A stretch of 64,000 bases of DNA from Desulfopila sp. IMCC35008 (GTDB lineage Bacteria; Desulfobacterota; Desulfobulbia; Desulfobulbales; Desulfocapsaceae). The stretch is from assembly GCF_010646885.2 (NCBI RefSeq), contig NZ_CP050700.1:1886501-1950500 (forward strand), written 5' to 3'. The position numbers and the translations under genes were made by a program. Each line of letters opens with the position of its first letter. The first letter of the stretch is position 1. Under the pieces are notes generated by a model. It ran no database searches, was not told the origin of the DNA, and saw only the letters and a list, made by a program, of their open reading frames with translations. This document shows positions 24,845 through 32,965 of this stretch, piece by piece.

Positions 24845-25423
24845 TTATGATGCAATTGGCTCGGATTCGCCGACCCAGGCATCAAGTTTGTCGATTACTG
24901 CATCGTAGGTGTCATAGGAAATATCCGGAAGCCAACCACCAAATGCTTCAAGTGCTTCGTTAAATCCCTGTTCTACCCCCGCCTTAATTGCTTCGATCCT
25001 GGTTGGATCTCCACCGGCAACGCCTACAGCGAAATCTACAATACGATCAGAGGTTTGTTCAATACCAAAATAACCATCGTCGCTTACCAGTTCAGTTGCT
25101 TCTTCCTGGCTGAGCTCTTCCAGACTTACTTCACCGCTCCCCGTCGGGATGGTGAAATCCATGCCTTGTTGCTCAAATATATTGAGAACAAGACCTCTCA
25201 GCAGGTCATATCCGTCCTGCTGGCCAGGCTGCAAGGTCATGGAGCTGTCATAAAGTTCCACAGACTCCAACTTGTAAGAGAGGGTAACCTTATCTGTTGA
25301 TAAGCTTGTACTCTCAGAGCTGGCTTTCAGTCCCCGTTGACGTGAACCGAGAAGTTCCGGTCCCTGGTTTGTCCTGTAAGCTTGGGGGCTTACTCCGTTC
25401 TGGATAGTCGTATTATGTATCAT
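24845..25423 (-). CDS. Conserved flagellar-operon protein, DUF5610-like
   Basis: 192 residues from ATG 25423, preceded by GGAGG; a longer frame from 25477 is rejected. No signal peptide or membrane segment. The N-terminal 45 residues are polar; the rest is acidic, with DGYFGIEQTSDRIVDFAVG, IKAGVEQGFNEALEAFGG and DISYDTYDAVIDKLDAW. I associate these blocks with the DUF5610 domain from memory, without a search. It is the first gene of the FliA-controlled flgM-flgN-flgK-flgL group, so a late flagellar role is likely, but the function is unknown. Confidence 0.65.
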   Translation of the reverse strand: MIHNTTIQNGVSPQAYRTNQGPELLGSRQRGLKASSESTSLSTDKVTLSYKLESVELYDSSMTLQPGQQDGYDLLRGLVLNIFEQQGMDFTIPTGSGEVSLEELSQEEATELVSDDGYFGIEQTSDRIVDFAVGVAGGDPTRIEAIKAGVEQGFNEALEAFGGWLPDISYDTYDAVIDKLDAWVGESEPIAS

Positions 25424-25430
25424 CGCTTTG

Positions 25431-25438
25431 CCTCCATG
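25431..25438 (-). promoter_or_regulatory. CsrA core motif at the DUF5610-like gene start
   Basis: Minus strand CATGGAGG fits CANGGANG and is itself the Shine-Dalgarno of the first gene of the flgM operon. Only a three-base stem (GCC/GGC) can enclose it, so it is weaker than the flagellin sites. Confidence 0.35.
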
Positions 25439-25512
25439 GCTGCCTGTATGCGTCCTTGCATCGTGCATCCTGCACAACCGGTTAAGACGGAATGTGTCTC
25501 CAGTTGATTATC

Positions 25513-25540
25513 TTATCGGAAGGATGTAAAGCGATCTTTA
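25513..25540 (-). promoter_or_regulatory. FliA (sigma28) promoter of the flgM-flgN-flgK-flgL operon
   Basis: Minus strand: TAAA (25540-25537), 16 bases, TCCGATAA (25520-25513). Seven of eight -10 bases match, with the same spacer as at the two flagellins. Confidence 0.8.
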
Positions 25541-25569
25541 GAAAAAAATTACGGATTAATGCGGATGTT

Positions 25570-25616
25570 AGGGGGGGGGGAAGAGGGGAAGAGGGGATGA
25601 GGGGAAGGGACCGGGG
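25570..25616 (+). repeat. G-rich tract with six G-runs
   Basis: The plus strand has a run of ten or more G, then GGGG, GGGG, GGGG, GGG and GGGG separated by two to four bases. This is a G-quadruplex-capable pattern; the flagellar coding strand is the C-rich one. It lies in the spacer between flgJ and the next transcription unit. Confidence 0.7.
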
Positions 25617-25636
25617 TCAGGCTTAAGCCTGACCCC
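25613..25636. repeat. 24-base perfect palindrome
   Basis: Arms GGGGTCAGGCTT and AAGCCTGACCCC, with no spacer. It lies 15 bases after the flgJ stop and could terminate the long upstream operon, although no T-run follows on the minus strand. The core resembles GGGGTCAGGC-type repeats I recall from other deltaproteobacterial genomes. Confidence 0.7.
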
Positions 25637-25651
25637 AACTGCCGGGTCTTA

Positions 25652-25984
25652 TTATTCGCCAGTGTGTTTTTTTGCCTCGATATGTGTTGCCATCTGTCGG
25701 TACATGGCTTCACCAATACCCATTCCTGGGCCGGCTGCGGTCTGTTTGGCAATCTCCATATCAAACATTTCCTGAAACGTATCGGTAGCGACACTTTTTT
25801 CAAAAAGCCCGCCTTCCGGGACGGCTTTTCGCATCGCCTTGTACATTTCCATCACAAAAATAGTTTCAAACTGGCGGCTTGACTCACGCAGCGATTCAAG
25901 ATCCTTGGTTTTTTTCTGGCTGGGGTTATTGGCATTGCCCAGGGAATGGCTGAGGACAGTTCTGGGATCTATTGTATTGTTCAT
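25652..25984 (-). CDS. flgJ: Rod-binding protein, FlgJ N-terminal type
   Basis: 110 residues. FETIFVMEMYKAMRKAVPE and the following EMFDMEIAKQTA are the rod-binding (scaffold) domain of FlgJ. The C-terminal peptidoglycan hydrolase domain of enteric FlgJ is absent, as in many non-enteric bacteria, where a separate enzyme opens the wall. It follows flgI by ten bases and is the last gene before the G-rich spacer. Confidence 0.92.
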   Translation of the reverse strand: MNNTIDPRTVLSHSLGNANNPSQKKTKDLESLRESSRQFETIFVMEMYKAMRKAVPEGGLFEKSVATDTFQEMFDMEIAKQTAAGPGMGIGEAMYRQMATHIEAKKHTGE

Positions 25985-25994
25985 AATTTGTCCT

Positions 25995-27149
25995 TTAAAG
26001 GATAATTAGTTCGCCATGCATCGAACCTGCTGCCTTTATGGCCTGAAAAATAGCTATCAGGTCACGAGGGGTAGCGCCGATAGCGTTCAGTGCTGAAGCA
26101 ATTTCACCTATGGTCACACTTTCCTGCACATCGAGAACCACTAACTGTCCATCATCTTCAGCAACCGTGATATTGGTGTTCGGTGTAATTACCGTATCGC
26201 CTTCTGCAAGAGGGTTTGGTTGGTACACATCCGAATCCTCCTTTATTACCAGGCTGAGATTGCCATGTGAGACGGCAACGGTGGAAAGTTTGACGTCTTT
26301 TCCCATAACGATAGTTCCTGTGCGTTCGTTCACGACCACCCTGGCGGTGGAGTCGGCTTTGACGTCGAGAGATTCGATTGCCGAAATAAACTCTACAAGA
26401 GAGTTCTGCATCTGTGACGGGATATTGACTTGCACGGACCCTGAATCCATGGGCTGTGCTGTCATCACACCGAAACGGCTGTTAATTTTATCGGCCATAT
26501 TGGTAGCGGTGGTAAAATCGGCATTGTTGAGCTGATAGAGCAGTGTGCCGTTCTCGCCGAGTTCGAAGGGCACGCTGTTTTCAACAATCGCCCCACCGGA
26601 AATATTCCCTGCCGTAGGATGGTTCTTCTGGGCTCTGGCTGCCTTGCCGCCAAATGAGAATGCTCCAATGGTGAGTGGGCCCTGGGCTACCGCGTAGACA
26701 TTGTTGTCTGCGCCATGTAAGGGAGTCATGAGCAAGGTGCCTCCGGCAAGGCTTTTGGCGTCCCCAAGAGATGAAACCTGAACATCAATAGTGGAACCCG
26801 GTTTGGCAAATGGCGGCAATTGACTAATAACCATAACTGCTGCCACATTTTTCACCTTTATGTCCTCTATATCGTCGGGGTTTACCGTAATACCATTGCG
26901 GACCATCATATTATAGACGCCCTGCAGGGTAAATCTCGATTTTTTCATGTCATCACCGGTGCCGTTCAGGCCGGTGACAAGGCCATAACCAATCAATTGG
27001 TTATTCCTTACCCCCTGCAGGGAGGCAATATCCTTGATCCTGGCTGCATGGGCGGTAGTGAAGCAAAAGAACATAAAACCCAGTATGACAAGAAACAAAA
27101 TCCAGGGTCTTGTGATTTGTGGCAGAGTATTATCTTTTGTGTATCTCAT
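25995..27149 (-). CDS. flgI: Flagellar P-ring protein FlgI
   Basis: 384 residues with a hydrophobic signal peptide (about 17-35, ending AHA-AR). RIKDIASLQGVRNNQLIGYG and LVTGLNGTGD are the FlgI signature; GGTLLMTPLHGAD and NERTGTIVMG follow. It forms the periplasmic bushing ring, which shows that the cell has an outer membrane. It follows flgH by 18 bases. Confidence 0.96.
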   Translation of the reverse strand: MRYTKDNTLPQITRPWILFLVILGFMFFCFTTAHAARIKDIASLQGVRNNQLIGYGLVTGLNGTGDDMKKSRFTLQGVYNMMVRNGITVNPDDIEDIKVKNVAAVMVISQLPPFAKPGSTIDVQVSSLGDAKSLAGGTLLMTPLHGADNNVYAVAQGPLTIGAFSFGGKAARAQKNHPTAGNISGGAIVENSVPFELGENGTLLYQLNNADFTTATNMADKINSRFGVMTAQPMDSGSVQVNIPSQMQNSLVEFISAIESLDVKADSTARVVVNERTGTIVMGKDVKLSTVAVSHGNLSLVIKEDSDVYQPNPLAEGDTVITPNTNITVAEDDGQLVVLDVQESVTIGEIASALNAIGATPRDLIAIFQAIKAAGSMHGELIIL

Positions 27150-27167
27150 AATAAATGGTATCCGATA

Positions 27168-27863
27168 TCAGAACGGCCATACTCCATCAAGTGTGCGCAT
27201 GAGCCAGCCAGGTTTCTGTTTGTCCGCAATAGCTCCCTGGCCCGTGTAGCTAATACGCGCGTTGAGTACCTTTGTTGAAGGTATTGTATTGGCGGCCGTA
27301 ATGTCGGTTGGTCGAACTATGCCCGTAAGGTAGATAATCTGAACCTCATTGTTGACCATGACTTCCTTGCCGCCACGTATCTTCAGGTTGCCGTTGCCGT
27401 ATCTTTCTATCACCTGGGTGGCAAGGGATGCGGTGAAGGTACCGCTCCGTGCGGTCGCCCCTTCCCCGTCGAAGCTATTATCAAAATCAGCCGACACCAG
27501 GTTCTCGAGGTCAATGTTAGTGTCATCAGCAAGCCATTTTGAGTTTTCAAGTCCGAACAGGTTTGGGATGGATGCACTCATGGACGTCGTGCGGTCAGTC
27601 GAAGTTGAGGCGTTTTTCGATGCACTTGACTCTTCAGAGATGATAACAGTCACGATATCGCCGACGGTTTTCGCCTTGTGATCGGCAAAAATCGAGGTGT
27701 TTTCATTACTCCATAAAGAACCGGGGCTCCGTTCACTTTCCAGTAGTGTTACATCATCCTCAAGCGGTTCCGGTATTTCTACGATCTGCGGTTCCTTGTA
27801 GGAACATGATGTCAGTAGCATCGAAGACAGAAAAACTATTAAAAAATATTTAGTATACTTCAT
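27168..27863 (-). CDS. flgH: Flagellar L-ring lipoprotein FlgH
   Basis: 231 residues with a lipoprotein signal: hydrophobic 7-17, lipobox LLTSC with the Cys near residue 20. Family blocks: SLWSNENTSIFADHKAKTVGD, DIVTVIISEESSASKNA and LKIRGGKEVMVNNEVQ. It forms the outer-membrane ring. It ends 18 bases before flgI. Confidence 0.96.
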   Translation of the reverse strand: MKYTKYFLIVFLSSMLLTSCSYKEPQIVEIPEPLEDDVTLLESERSPGSLWSNENTSIFADHKAKTVGDIVTVIISEESSASKNASTSTDRTTSMSASIPNLFGLENSKWLADDTNIDLENLVSADFDNSFDGEGATARSGTFTASLATQVIERYGNGNLKIRGGKEVMVNNEVQIIYLTGIVRPTDITAANTIPSTKVLNARISYTGQGAIADKQKPGWLMRTLDGVWPF

Positions 27864-27864
27864 A

Positions 27865-28812
27865 TCAGAGAGTTACCTCCACCAGGCCAGGTGCAGCGAC
27901 ACGGCAGTAAACGGTTTTCTTGGAATTAACATTCTGGACGCGGATTGTGTCATCAAGCTTCCCATTACTTCGGGCGATTCCGGTTGCGGTCAGGTGCATA
28001 CTGTTATGATTAACCACCATTCGTACCAATTGTCCTTTCAATATCATGGGAGGGAAAACCACATTGCTAAGAGAAAGAGGTTTACCACTTTTTATGGACC
28101 TGTTAATTATTTTCCCCTGAACCTGAGAAATATCAAAACATGGCGATTTCATTGAACTGATATCTTGGGTGGCCATCGTCAGGTTTGCTGTAGAAAGTAC
28201 AGTTCCTTTTTTTAACGGAGATGTTGTAATCGCAACAGAGGCAAGCATTTCGAGTTCGCCGCGAACCGACATGTTTTTCCTGACCCTGCCGTCTACCCTG
28301 AATATCAGAGAAAAACGTTTTGAACCGACAATATTCGGGTCCGAAGGGAAAATTTCCCAGCTGAGTTCACCTTTGGGCAACAGAAATGGCAACGGCAGGG
28401 ATTTGGCAATAAAACGAATTTCAGCATCCGGGAGTTTATGGCTGTTCTCACGTAAATAGTCGTCAATAATTTGACTAATTTTGCTCGGTGTGATCCTGAT
28501 ACTTGAACGGGTGACGTTAACAGTGGCAGAACCTTCCCATACGATGTCAGTTCCCGGTGCAAGTTCAGGAACAAGTGCCTGGATAACATTTCTGGAGGAA
28601 ATAGACGTCGATTCCCCCGGTGGGGGAGATTGACCTACAATTTGACTGGCCAGTGCCCGTGACAGGTCGTTCTCAGAGTCGAAGTCAACTATATCGCCTA
28701 AAGTAACTGATACGTCACGCACTTCGGCCGATGGTTTAAATTCGACGATCAATGCATGCGCAGACTGGGTGAGTGCAAAAAACACCAGTATGAGGAAGAG
28801 GTGACGTATCAT
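27865..28812 (-). CDS. flgA: P-ring assembly chaperone FlgA
   Basis: About 315 residues from ATG 28812 (a second ATG at 28821 is possible). A signal peptide covers residues 1-20. The C-terminal part (about 190-315) is the SAF/FlgA domain, with ITTSPLKKGTVLSTANL, GKIINRSIKSGKPL and GQLVRMVV. It is longer than the enteric protein (about 220) owing to an N-terminal extension of the kind seen outside enterobacteria. It helps assemble the P-ring formed by the neighbouring flgI. Confidence 0.92.
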   Translation of the reverse strand: MIRHLFLILVFFALTQSAHALIVEFKPSAEVRDVSVTLGDIVDFDSENDLSRALASQIVGQSPPPGESTSISSRNVIQALVPELAPGTDIVWEGSATVNVTRSSIRITPSKISQIIDDYLRENSHKLPDAEIRFIAKSLPLPFLLPKGELSWEIFPSDPNIVGSKRFSLIFRVDGRVRKNMSVRGELEMLASVAITTSPLKKGTVLSTANLTMATQDISSMKSPCFDISQVQGKIINRSIKSGKPLSLSNVVFPPMILKGQLVRMVVNHNSMHLTATGIARSNGKLDDTIRVQNVNSKKTVYCRVAAPGLVEVTL

Positions 28813-28824
28813 ATCAATCAATGC

Positions 28825-29616
28825 TTAAATGAGTTGGTTGGTCGTTTGCATCATTTCATCCGATGTCTGTATAGTCTTTGAGTTGATCTCGTATGCCCTC
28901 TGCGTGGTGATCATATTCGCGAGTTCCTCGACAATGTTGACATTGGAACCTTCAAGATAGGTCTGCAGAAGTTGACCGTATCCATCGTCACCAGGGTTGC
29001 CGGTAGCAGCAACACCAGATGATTCTGTTTCCTGGAAAAGGTTTTTGCCTATCGCTTTGAGACCTGCATTATTGGTGAAAATGGCCAGCTCTATATTGCC
29101 GAGTTCCGTTGCCGCTTCATCGTCTCCGATAACAACACTGACAATACCTGTTTCACTGATGGTCAGTGTATCTTCCCTGGAACCGTCGGGGATCGTGATT
29201 TCCGGGATAAGCGGATACCCGTCAGAATTTGTTATTCTGCCGTCGCCGTCACGTTTCAGAGCGCCGGAACGGGTATAGGTAGTGTTGCCGTTGGGTGTTT
29301 CAATTTGCAGAAACCCCTCGCCTTCAATGGCGACATCAAGCACGTTTTCGGTCAAAATGAGATCACCCTGGGTGAAAACCTTTGAGACGGCTGCTGGTTT
29401 TACACCCAAACCAATCTGGATACCGGTTGGAGATTCGGTGTCGGCAGAGGTCTGAGCTCCGGGTACCTTCATGGTTTGGTACAAGAGATCCTGGAAATCG
29501 GTTTTCGATTTTTTGAATCCGGTGGTAGACACGTTGGCGAGGTTGTTGGCGATAACATCGATATTCAACTGTTGCCCATGCATGCCGGTAGTGCCGGTCC
29601 AGAGTGATCTAATCAT
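28825..29616 (-). CDS. flgG: Distal rod protein FlgG
   Basis: 263 residues. The N-terminus has ANNLANVSTTGFKKSKTDF, and the C-terminus has GSNVNIVEELANMITTQRAYE, the axial-protein signatures in FlgG form. Length is normal. A 246-base spacer with a long inverted repeat separates it from flgF, so it may be transcribed or processed separately. It is followed closely by flgA, flgH, flgI and flgJ. Confidence 0.95.
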   Translation of the reverse strand: MIRSLWTGTTGMHGQQLNIDVIANNLANVSTTGFKKSKTDFQDLLYQTMKVPGAQTSADTESPTGIQIGLGVKPAAVSKVFTQGDLILTENVLDVAIEGEGFLQIETPNGNTTYTRSGALKRDGDGRITNSDGYPLIPEITIPDGSREDTLTISETGIVSVVIGDDEAATELGNIELAIFTNNAGLKAIGKNLFQETESSGVAATGNPGDDGYGQLLQTYLEGSNVNIVEELANMITTQRAYEINSKTIQTSDEMMQTTNQLI

Positions 29617-29670
29617 TTTTTAGTTTTCCTTGATGGCTGGGAAACGGATCTTTTTCCTTTATTCTTTGTT

Positions 29671-29731
29671 GCATTATGAAACGAAATCCTCAGCGTATTC
29701 ATATAGGCCTGCGGTCTCAATTTCATAATGC
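29671..29731. repeat. Inverted repeat with 11-base perfect arms upstream of flgG
   Basis: GCATTATGAAA at 29671-29681 and its exact complement TTTCATAATGC at 29721-29731, with 39 bases between. It lies in the flgF-flgG spacer and could fold in the flgG leader or serve as an operator. No gene is seen in 29617-29862. Confidence 0.6.
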
Positions 29732-29862
29732 GCCTCGAGTAATGAAAAATTGTCTCGTTTTAAATGTTCCTTTTACCTCCTGAAGCTGCGTATCATCCTC
29801 CCTGTTGTAGAGGAGATCAGTTCAGGAGAAGGTGCCGAATTCCGTAGTAATGGAAATAAATT

Positions 29863-30612
29863 CTAGCTGATGGTTCCTAAATCGTTTTGTTCTTCTCCCA
29901 AGGTTGAATAGCTTTTGAGCACCTTGTGATATGTTTCAAATGTTCGGTAGCTGTTTATCATTTTAGCCATTTCATCAGTCATGTTGACGTTGGAGACCTC
30001 CAAACTACCCTGGACGATACTATAATTTTCTACTTCAGTTTCTTCACCGCCAGGTAGTAGTTCAAAGGTAGTATCCTGCCGTCGTTTTAATTGTGACGTA
30101 TCGTTGACACCCACAACGGCCAGTTGGGCGACCTCGGCCCTGTTGCCGTCAGGAGTCAGTATATAGATGCCACCTTCGTCAGAGACAGCGACCTCTCCGA
30201 TGTCTGTATTCGGGATGGTGATTTCTCCATTGCCATCATCAAGGACAGGTAATCCATCAGTGGTCCGAAGGTTGCCTTCCTGGTCGACAAGAAAATCTCC
30301 ACGCCGGGTATACAGCGGGCCTTCAGGTCCCTGTACCTTGAAAAAACCTTCGCCCTGAATAGCCATATCGTACGGGTTTTCGGTGGGGCGCAGGGCTCCC
30401 TCACTAAAGTCTGTGTAATTCTGGCGTACACGGCTGTAGTTGATCCCGCTTGCTTCCTTGGTTTGCCTTTCACCATTCAGGAGTGATTCAAAGCTGACCA
30501 GAGATCGTTTGTAGCCTGTTGTATTAACATTGGCAAGGTTTGCGGCGATATTGTTAATTGACTGTTCCCGTGAAATTGCCCCGGCAAGTGCACTGTATTT
30601 TCCGGATACCAT
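29863..30612 (-). CDS. flgF: Proximal rod protein FlgF
   Basis: 249 residues. NNIAANLANVNTTGYKRS near the N-terminus and NVNMTDEMAKMINSYRTFE at the C-terminus are the axial signatures; the central MAIQGEGFFKVQGPEG block fits FlgF. It is the first gene after a 205-base spacer following the small membrane protein, and may have its own promoter. Confidence 0.92.
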   Translation of the reverse strand: MVSGKYSALAGAISREQSINNIAANLANVNTTGYKRSLVSFESLLNGERQTKEASGINYSRVRQNYTDFSEGALRPTENPYDMAIQGEGFFKVQGPEGPLYTRRGDFLVDQEGNLRTTDGLPVLDDGNGEITIPNTDIGEVAVSDEGGIYILTPDGNRAEVAQLAVVGVNDTSQLKRRQDTTFELLPGGEETEVENYSIVQGSLEVSNVNMTDEMAKMINSYRTFETYHKVLKSYSTLGEEQNDLGTIS

Positions 30613-30754
30613 TTAGTGTTTACTCCCTTGAAAAAACCAGAATTTGCAATAGAGCGAAAAGTAGCAGGTGAATTGCCATATCCAACCTGTCAGCAGCTAT
30701 TTGTCCCAATCATCTGGTAAGCGGCCTACTGTAACGAATCATTTGGTCTATTAT

Positions 30755-30781
30755 AGATCGGCCGAAAGTATGTTTTTCTTA
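30755..30781 (-). promoter_or_regulatory. Weak sigma28-like box before flgF
   Basis: Minus strand TAAG (30781-30778), 15 bases, GCCGATCT (30762-30755). Two mismatches in the -10 and one in the -35 make it doubtful. The same bases form a TCGGCCGA palindrome. Confidence 0.3.
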
Positions 30782-30817
30782 AGCTGTTTCAGTTCGTTTT
30801 TAATCTCTTTGTCAATA

Positions 30818-31279
30818 TTATGACGGTGAGGCGACGAGTCGTGAAAGAGTGACAAGCTGACTCGCTTCGTGGGCTGAGATAGAGAGAATATTAGCAATCT
30901 CTTCAGCCCCCATTCCTTTTTCTGATAGTGATTTTATATAGTGGTACCTTTCGGGAGCCTTAACCGATGAGTTTGCGTGTTGCACCTCAAGACGCGGTTG
31001 TTGTAATCGTGTGGTAATTTCTGCCTCGTGCAGGCTTTTTTGAAATTCGAGAGTTGAATCGAGCTTTTGACGTAATTCCAAAAGCTCCTGTTGCGTATTG
31101 AGCAGGTTTGTTTCCGTCGAAAGCAGTTTTGCTGACAATCTATTGTTTTTACGTCTGAATAGGAAAATGAGACACAGTACCAGGATAAGAGCCAGGATAG
31201 TAAGTGTGGGTTTGTAAAATTCTGGTGAAAGAAAGAGAGATAGGTTCGCTTGTCCGGTTATGAAATTCCTGGCTGGCAT
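30818..31279 (-). CDS. Small membrane-anchored protein with C-terminal helix-turn-helix-like motif
   Basis: 153 residues. One transmembrane helix lies at about 24-41 (LTILALILVLCLIFLF), followed by basic residues and a coiled coil (about 50-90). The last 45 residues, YIKSLSEKGMGAEEIANIL, then SISAHEASQLV, look like a helix-turn-helix. This arrangement recalls the DUF2802/DUF6115-type proteins found beside motility genes, from memory only. It lies between fliA and flgF. Function unknown. Confidence 0.6.
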   Translation of the reverse strand: MPARNFITGQANLSLFLSPEFYKPTLTILALILVLCLIFLFRRKNNRLSAKLLSTETNLLNTQQELLELRQKLDSTLEFQKSLHEAEITTRLQQPRLEVQHANSSVKAPERYHYIKSLSEKGMGAEEIANILSISAHEASQLVTLSRLVASPS

Positions 31280-31325
31280 ACGGGGCTCCTTCTTCGACCA
31301 CGGCGTCGGCAGAACCCTTGAGGTG

Positions 31326-32054
31326 TCACAATCGGTTCTGGACCTTGGTCTTTAATTTTATCAGTGCCTGACTGTGTAGCTGGGAGATTCGTCCTTCAGA
31401 GACCGCTAGAATATCGGCGATTTCTTTCTGCGTGAGCTCCTCGTAGTAATAAAGGGACACGACCAGGCGTTCTTTCTCTGATAATTCTTCCAATATCCGT
31501 GCCAGAACCTTCGTTAATTCGGCGGCTTCAAGCCGGAAACCCGGAAGGCGGGATTTATCGTTTTCTGTGAGTGAATCCAGAAACGATCGACCTCCATCAG
31601 AATGGTCGAGCGTCTCGTTTAAACTCACACAACCAAGGTGGCTCACTTCGCCAAGTAGTGAGTGGTATTGGTCAATCGTAAGTTCCATGGCTGCGGCGAT
31701 TTCATGTTCTTCCGGATCACGTCCAAGCTTGTTTTCAAGGGAAGAGATGGTTCGGCCAATTCGGTTTTGTTTGTCGCGCAGGGAGCGGGAAAACCAGTCG
31801 AGCTTTCGCATCTCATCAAGGATAGCGCCACGAATACGATGTTCGGCAAAAGTTTTGAACAGGATGTTTTTTGAAGGATCAAACTTGTTTGCTGCATCCA
31901 GAAGCCCCAGCATTCCAGCGCTTTTCATGTCATCACGATTCATGAAAGAGGGAACCTGGGTCACCATGCGCCCGACAAGGATATCGACGAGATGGAGATT
32001 GTCACGGATCAGTTGTGATATGTCATCACCGTATGGAGGTTGTTTATACAGCAT
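31326..32054 (-). CDS. fliA: RNA polymerase sigma28 factor FliA
   Basis: 242 residues. Region 2 has DMKSAGMLGLLDAANKFDP and TFAEHRIRGAILDEMRKLDW; region 3 has GRTISSLENKLGRDP; region 4 has LTQKEIADILAVSEGRISQL. These are typical of the FliA/WhiG group. It directs late flagellar promoters; four strong candidate boxes are present in this window. It follows flhG by eight bases, in the usual flhF-flhG-fliA order. Confidence 0.96.
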   Translation of the reverse strand: MLYKQPPYGDDISQLIRDNLHLVDILVGRMVTQVPSFMNRDDMKSAGMLGLLDAANKFDPSKNILFKTFAEHRIRGAILDEMRKLDWFSRSLRDKQNRIGRTISSLENKLGRDPEEHEIAAAMELTIDQYHSLLGEVSHLGCVSLNETLDHSDGGRSFLDSLTENDKSRLPGFRLEAAELTKVLARILEELSEKERLVVSLYYYEELTQKEIADILAVSEGRISQLHSQALIKLKTKVQNRL

Positions 32055-32062
32055 ATTTTATC

Positions 32063-32965
32063 TTAACCGCCGAGATTAAGTAGCCTGTTCCAAAAGAATT
32101 GCAGGTTTCCCTTGGGAGGACTGTGTACCGGTTCCAGGCAGATCCTGTTGGCGAGCCTGCCAAAGGATGAGCTGATCTTCGAGTTTGGCAGAAATTCTGT
32201 GATAACCCTTTGCTTCCGGATAGCGTCAATCATCTGTCGATCGCGGGGGATCGATCCAAAAAAATCGATGGAGATGTCGAGATATCTGTTAGCAACCATA
32301 GTAAGTTTTTTATATACATCAAGTGCGTCATCTTCTGTCTCAATCTGGTTGACGACCAGGTTGAAATGCTTTTCATGATAGGTTGTCGACAAGAGTTTCA
32401 TAAGTGCATAGGCATCGGTTATGGCCGTTGGTTCGGGTGTTGTTACAACCAGGATTTCCTGGGCAGCTGTATTAAAATAGGTCACATTTTCAGATATTCC
32501 AGCCTCGGTGTCTATCAATACGTAATCAAAAGTATCGTGCATGGCACCTAAGGCATCGAGTAACCGCATCTTCTGGTGTCCGTCCAGACGAATGAAATTT
32601 TGAACGCCTGATCCGGCTGGCAGGATCTTTATTCCTAACGGTCCTTCAACCAGTATATCATCGAGTTGCTGTTCTCCCGAAAAAAAATGATTGAGATTGT
32701 AATTTGGTGTAAGGCCAAAGACCACATCGATGTTGGCAAGCCCTAGATCGGCATCAAGAATAAGTACCCGTTTGCCAAGATTGGCGAGTGAGTATGCAAG
32801 GTTGGCAGTTACGGCTGTTTTTCCTACCCCGCCTTTGCCGCTGGTAACAGAATAAACACAGGTAATCCGATCCTGATAGTCGGGAATTGTTGTTGGCTGG
32901 TGGCTGTTATTCAGGTTTCGAAGGGTTTTAGCCTGATCTGATTCAGGACGGTGTGAGTTATTCAT
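32063..32965 (-). CDS. flhG: Flagellar number regulator FlhG (MinD-like ATPase)
   Basis: 300 residues. The deviant Walker A is SGKGGVGKTAVTANLA; LILDADLGLANIDVVFG is the MinD/FlhG switch region. The N-terminus contains DQAKTLRNL, the DQAxxLR motif by which FlhG activates the FlhF GTPase. FlhF and FlhG together set flagellar position and number, typically at a pole. It overlaps flhF by eight bases. Confidence 0.95.
   Translation of the reverse strand: MNNSHRPESDQAKTLRNLNNSHQPTTIPDYQDRITCVYSVTSGKGGVGKTAVTANLAYSLANLGKRVLILDADLGLANIDVVFGLTPNYNLNHFFSGEQQLDDILVEGPLGIKILPAGSGVQNFIRLDGHQKMRLLDALGAMHDTFDYVLIDTEAGISENVTYFNTAAQEILVVTTPEPTAITDAYALMKLLSTTYHEKHFNLVVNQIETEDDALDVYKKLTMVANRYLDISIDFFGSIPRDRQMIDAIRKQRVITEFLPNSKISSSFGRLANRICLEPVHSPPKGNLQFFWNRLLNLGG

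Noticed and set aside
25549..25803. Minus-strand frame through the G-rich tract and palindrome
   Set aside because: It overlaps flgJ in another frame and would be translated from low-complexity C-runs.
29825..29850. CGGCAC on the minus strand before flgG as a sigma54 -24 box
   Set aside because: The matching TTGC -12 element is absent at the required distance.
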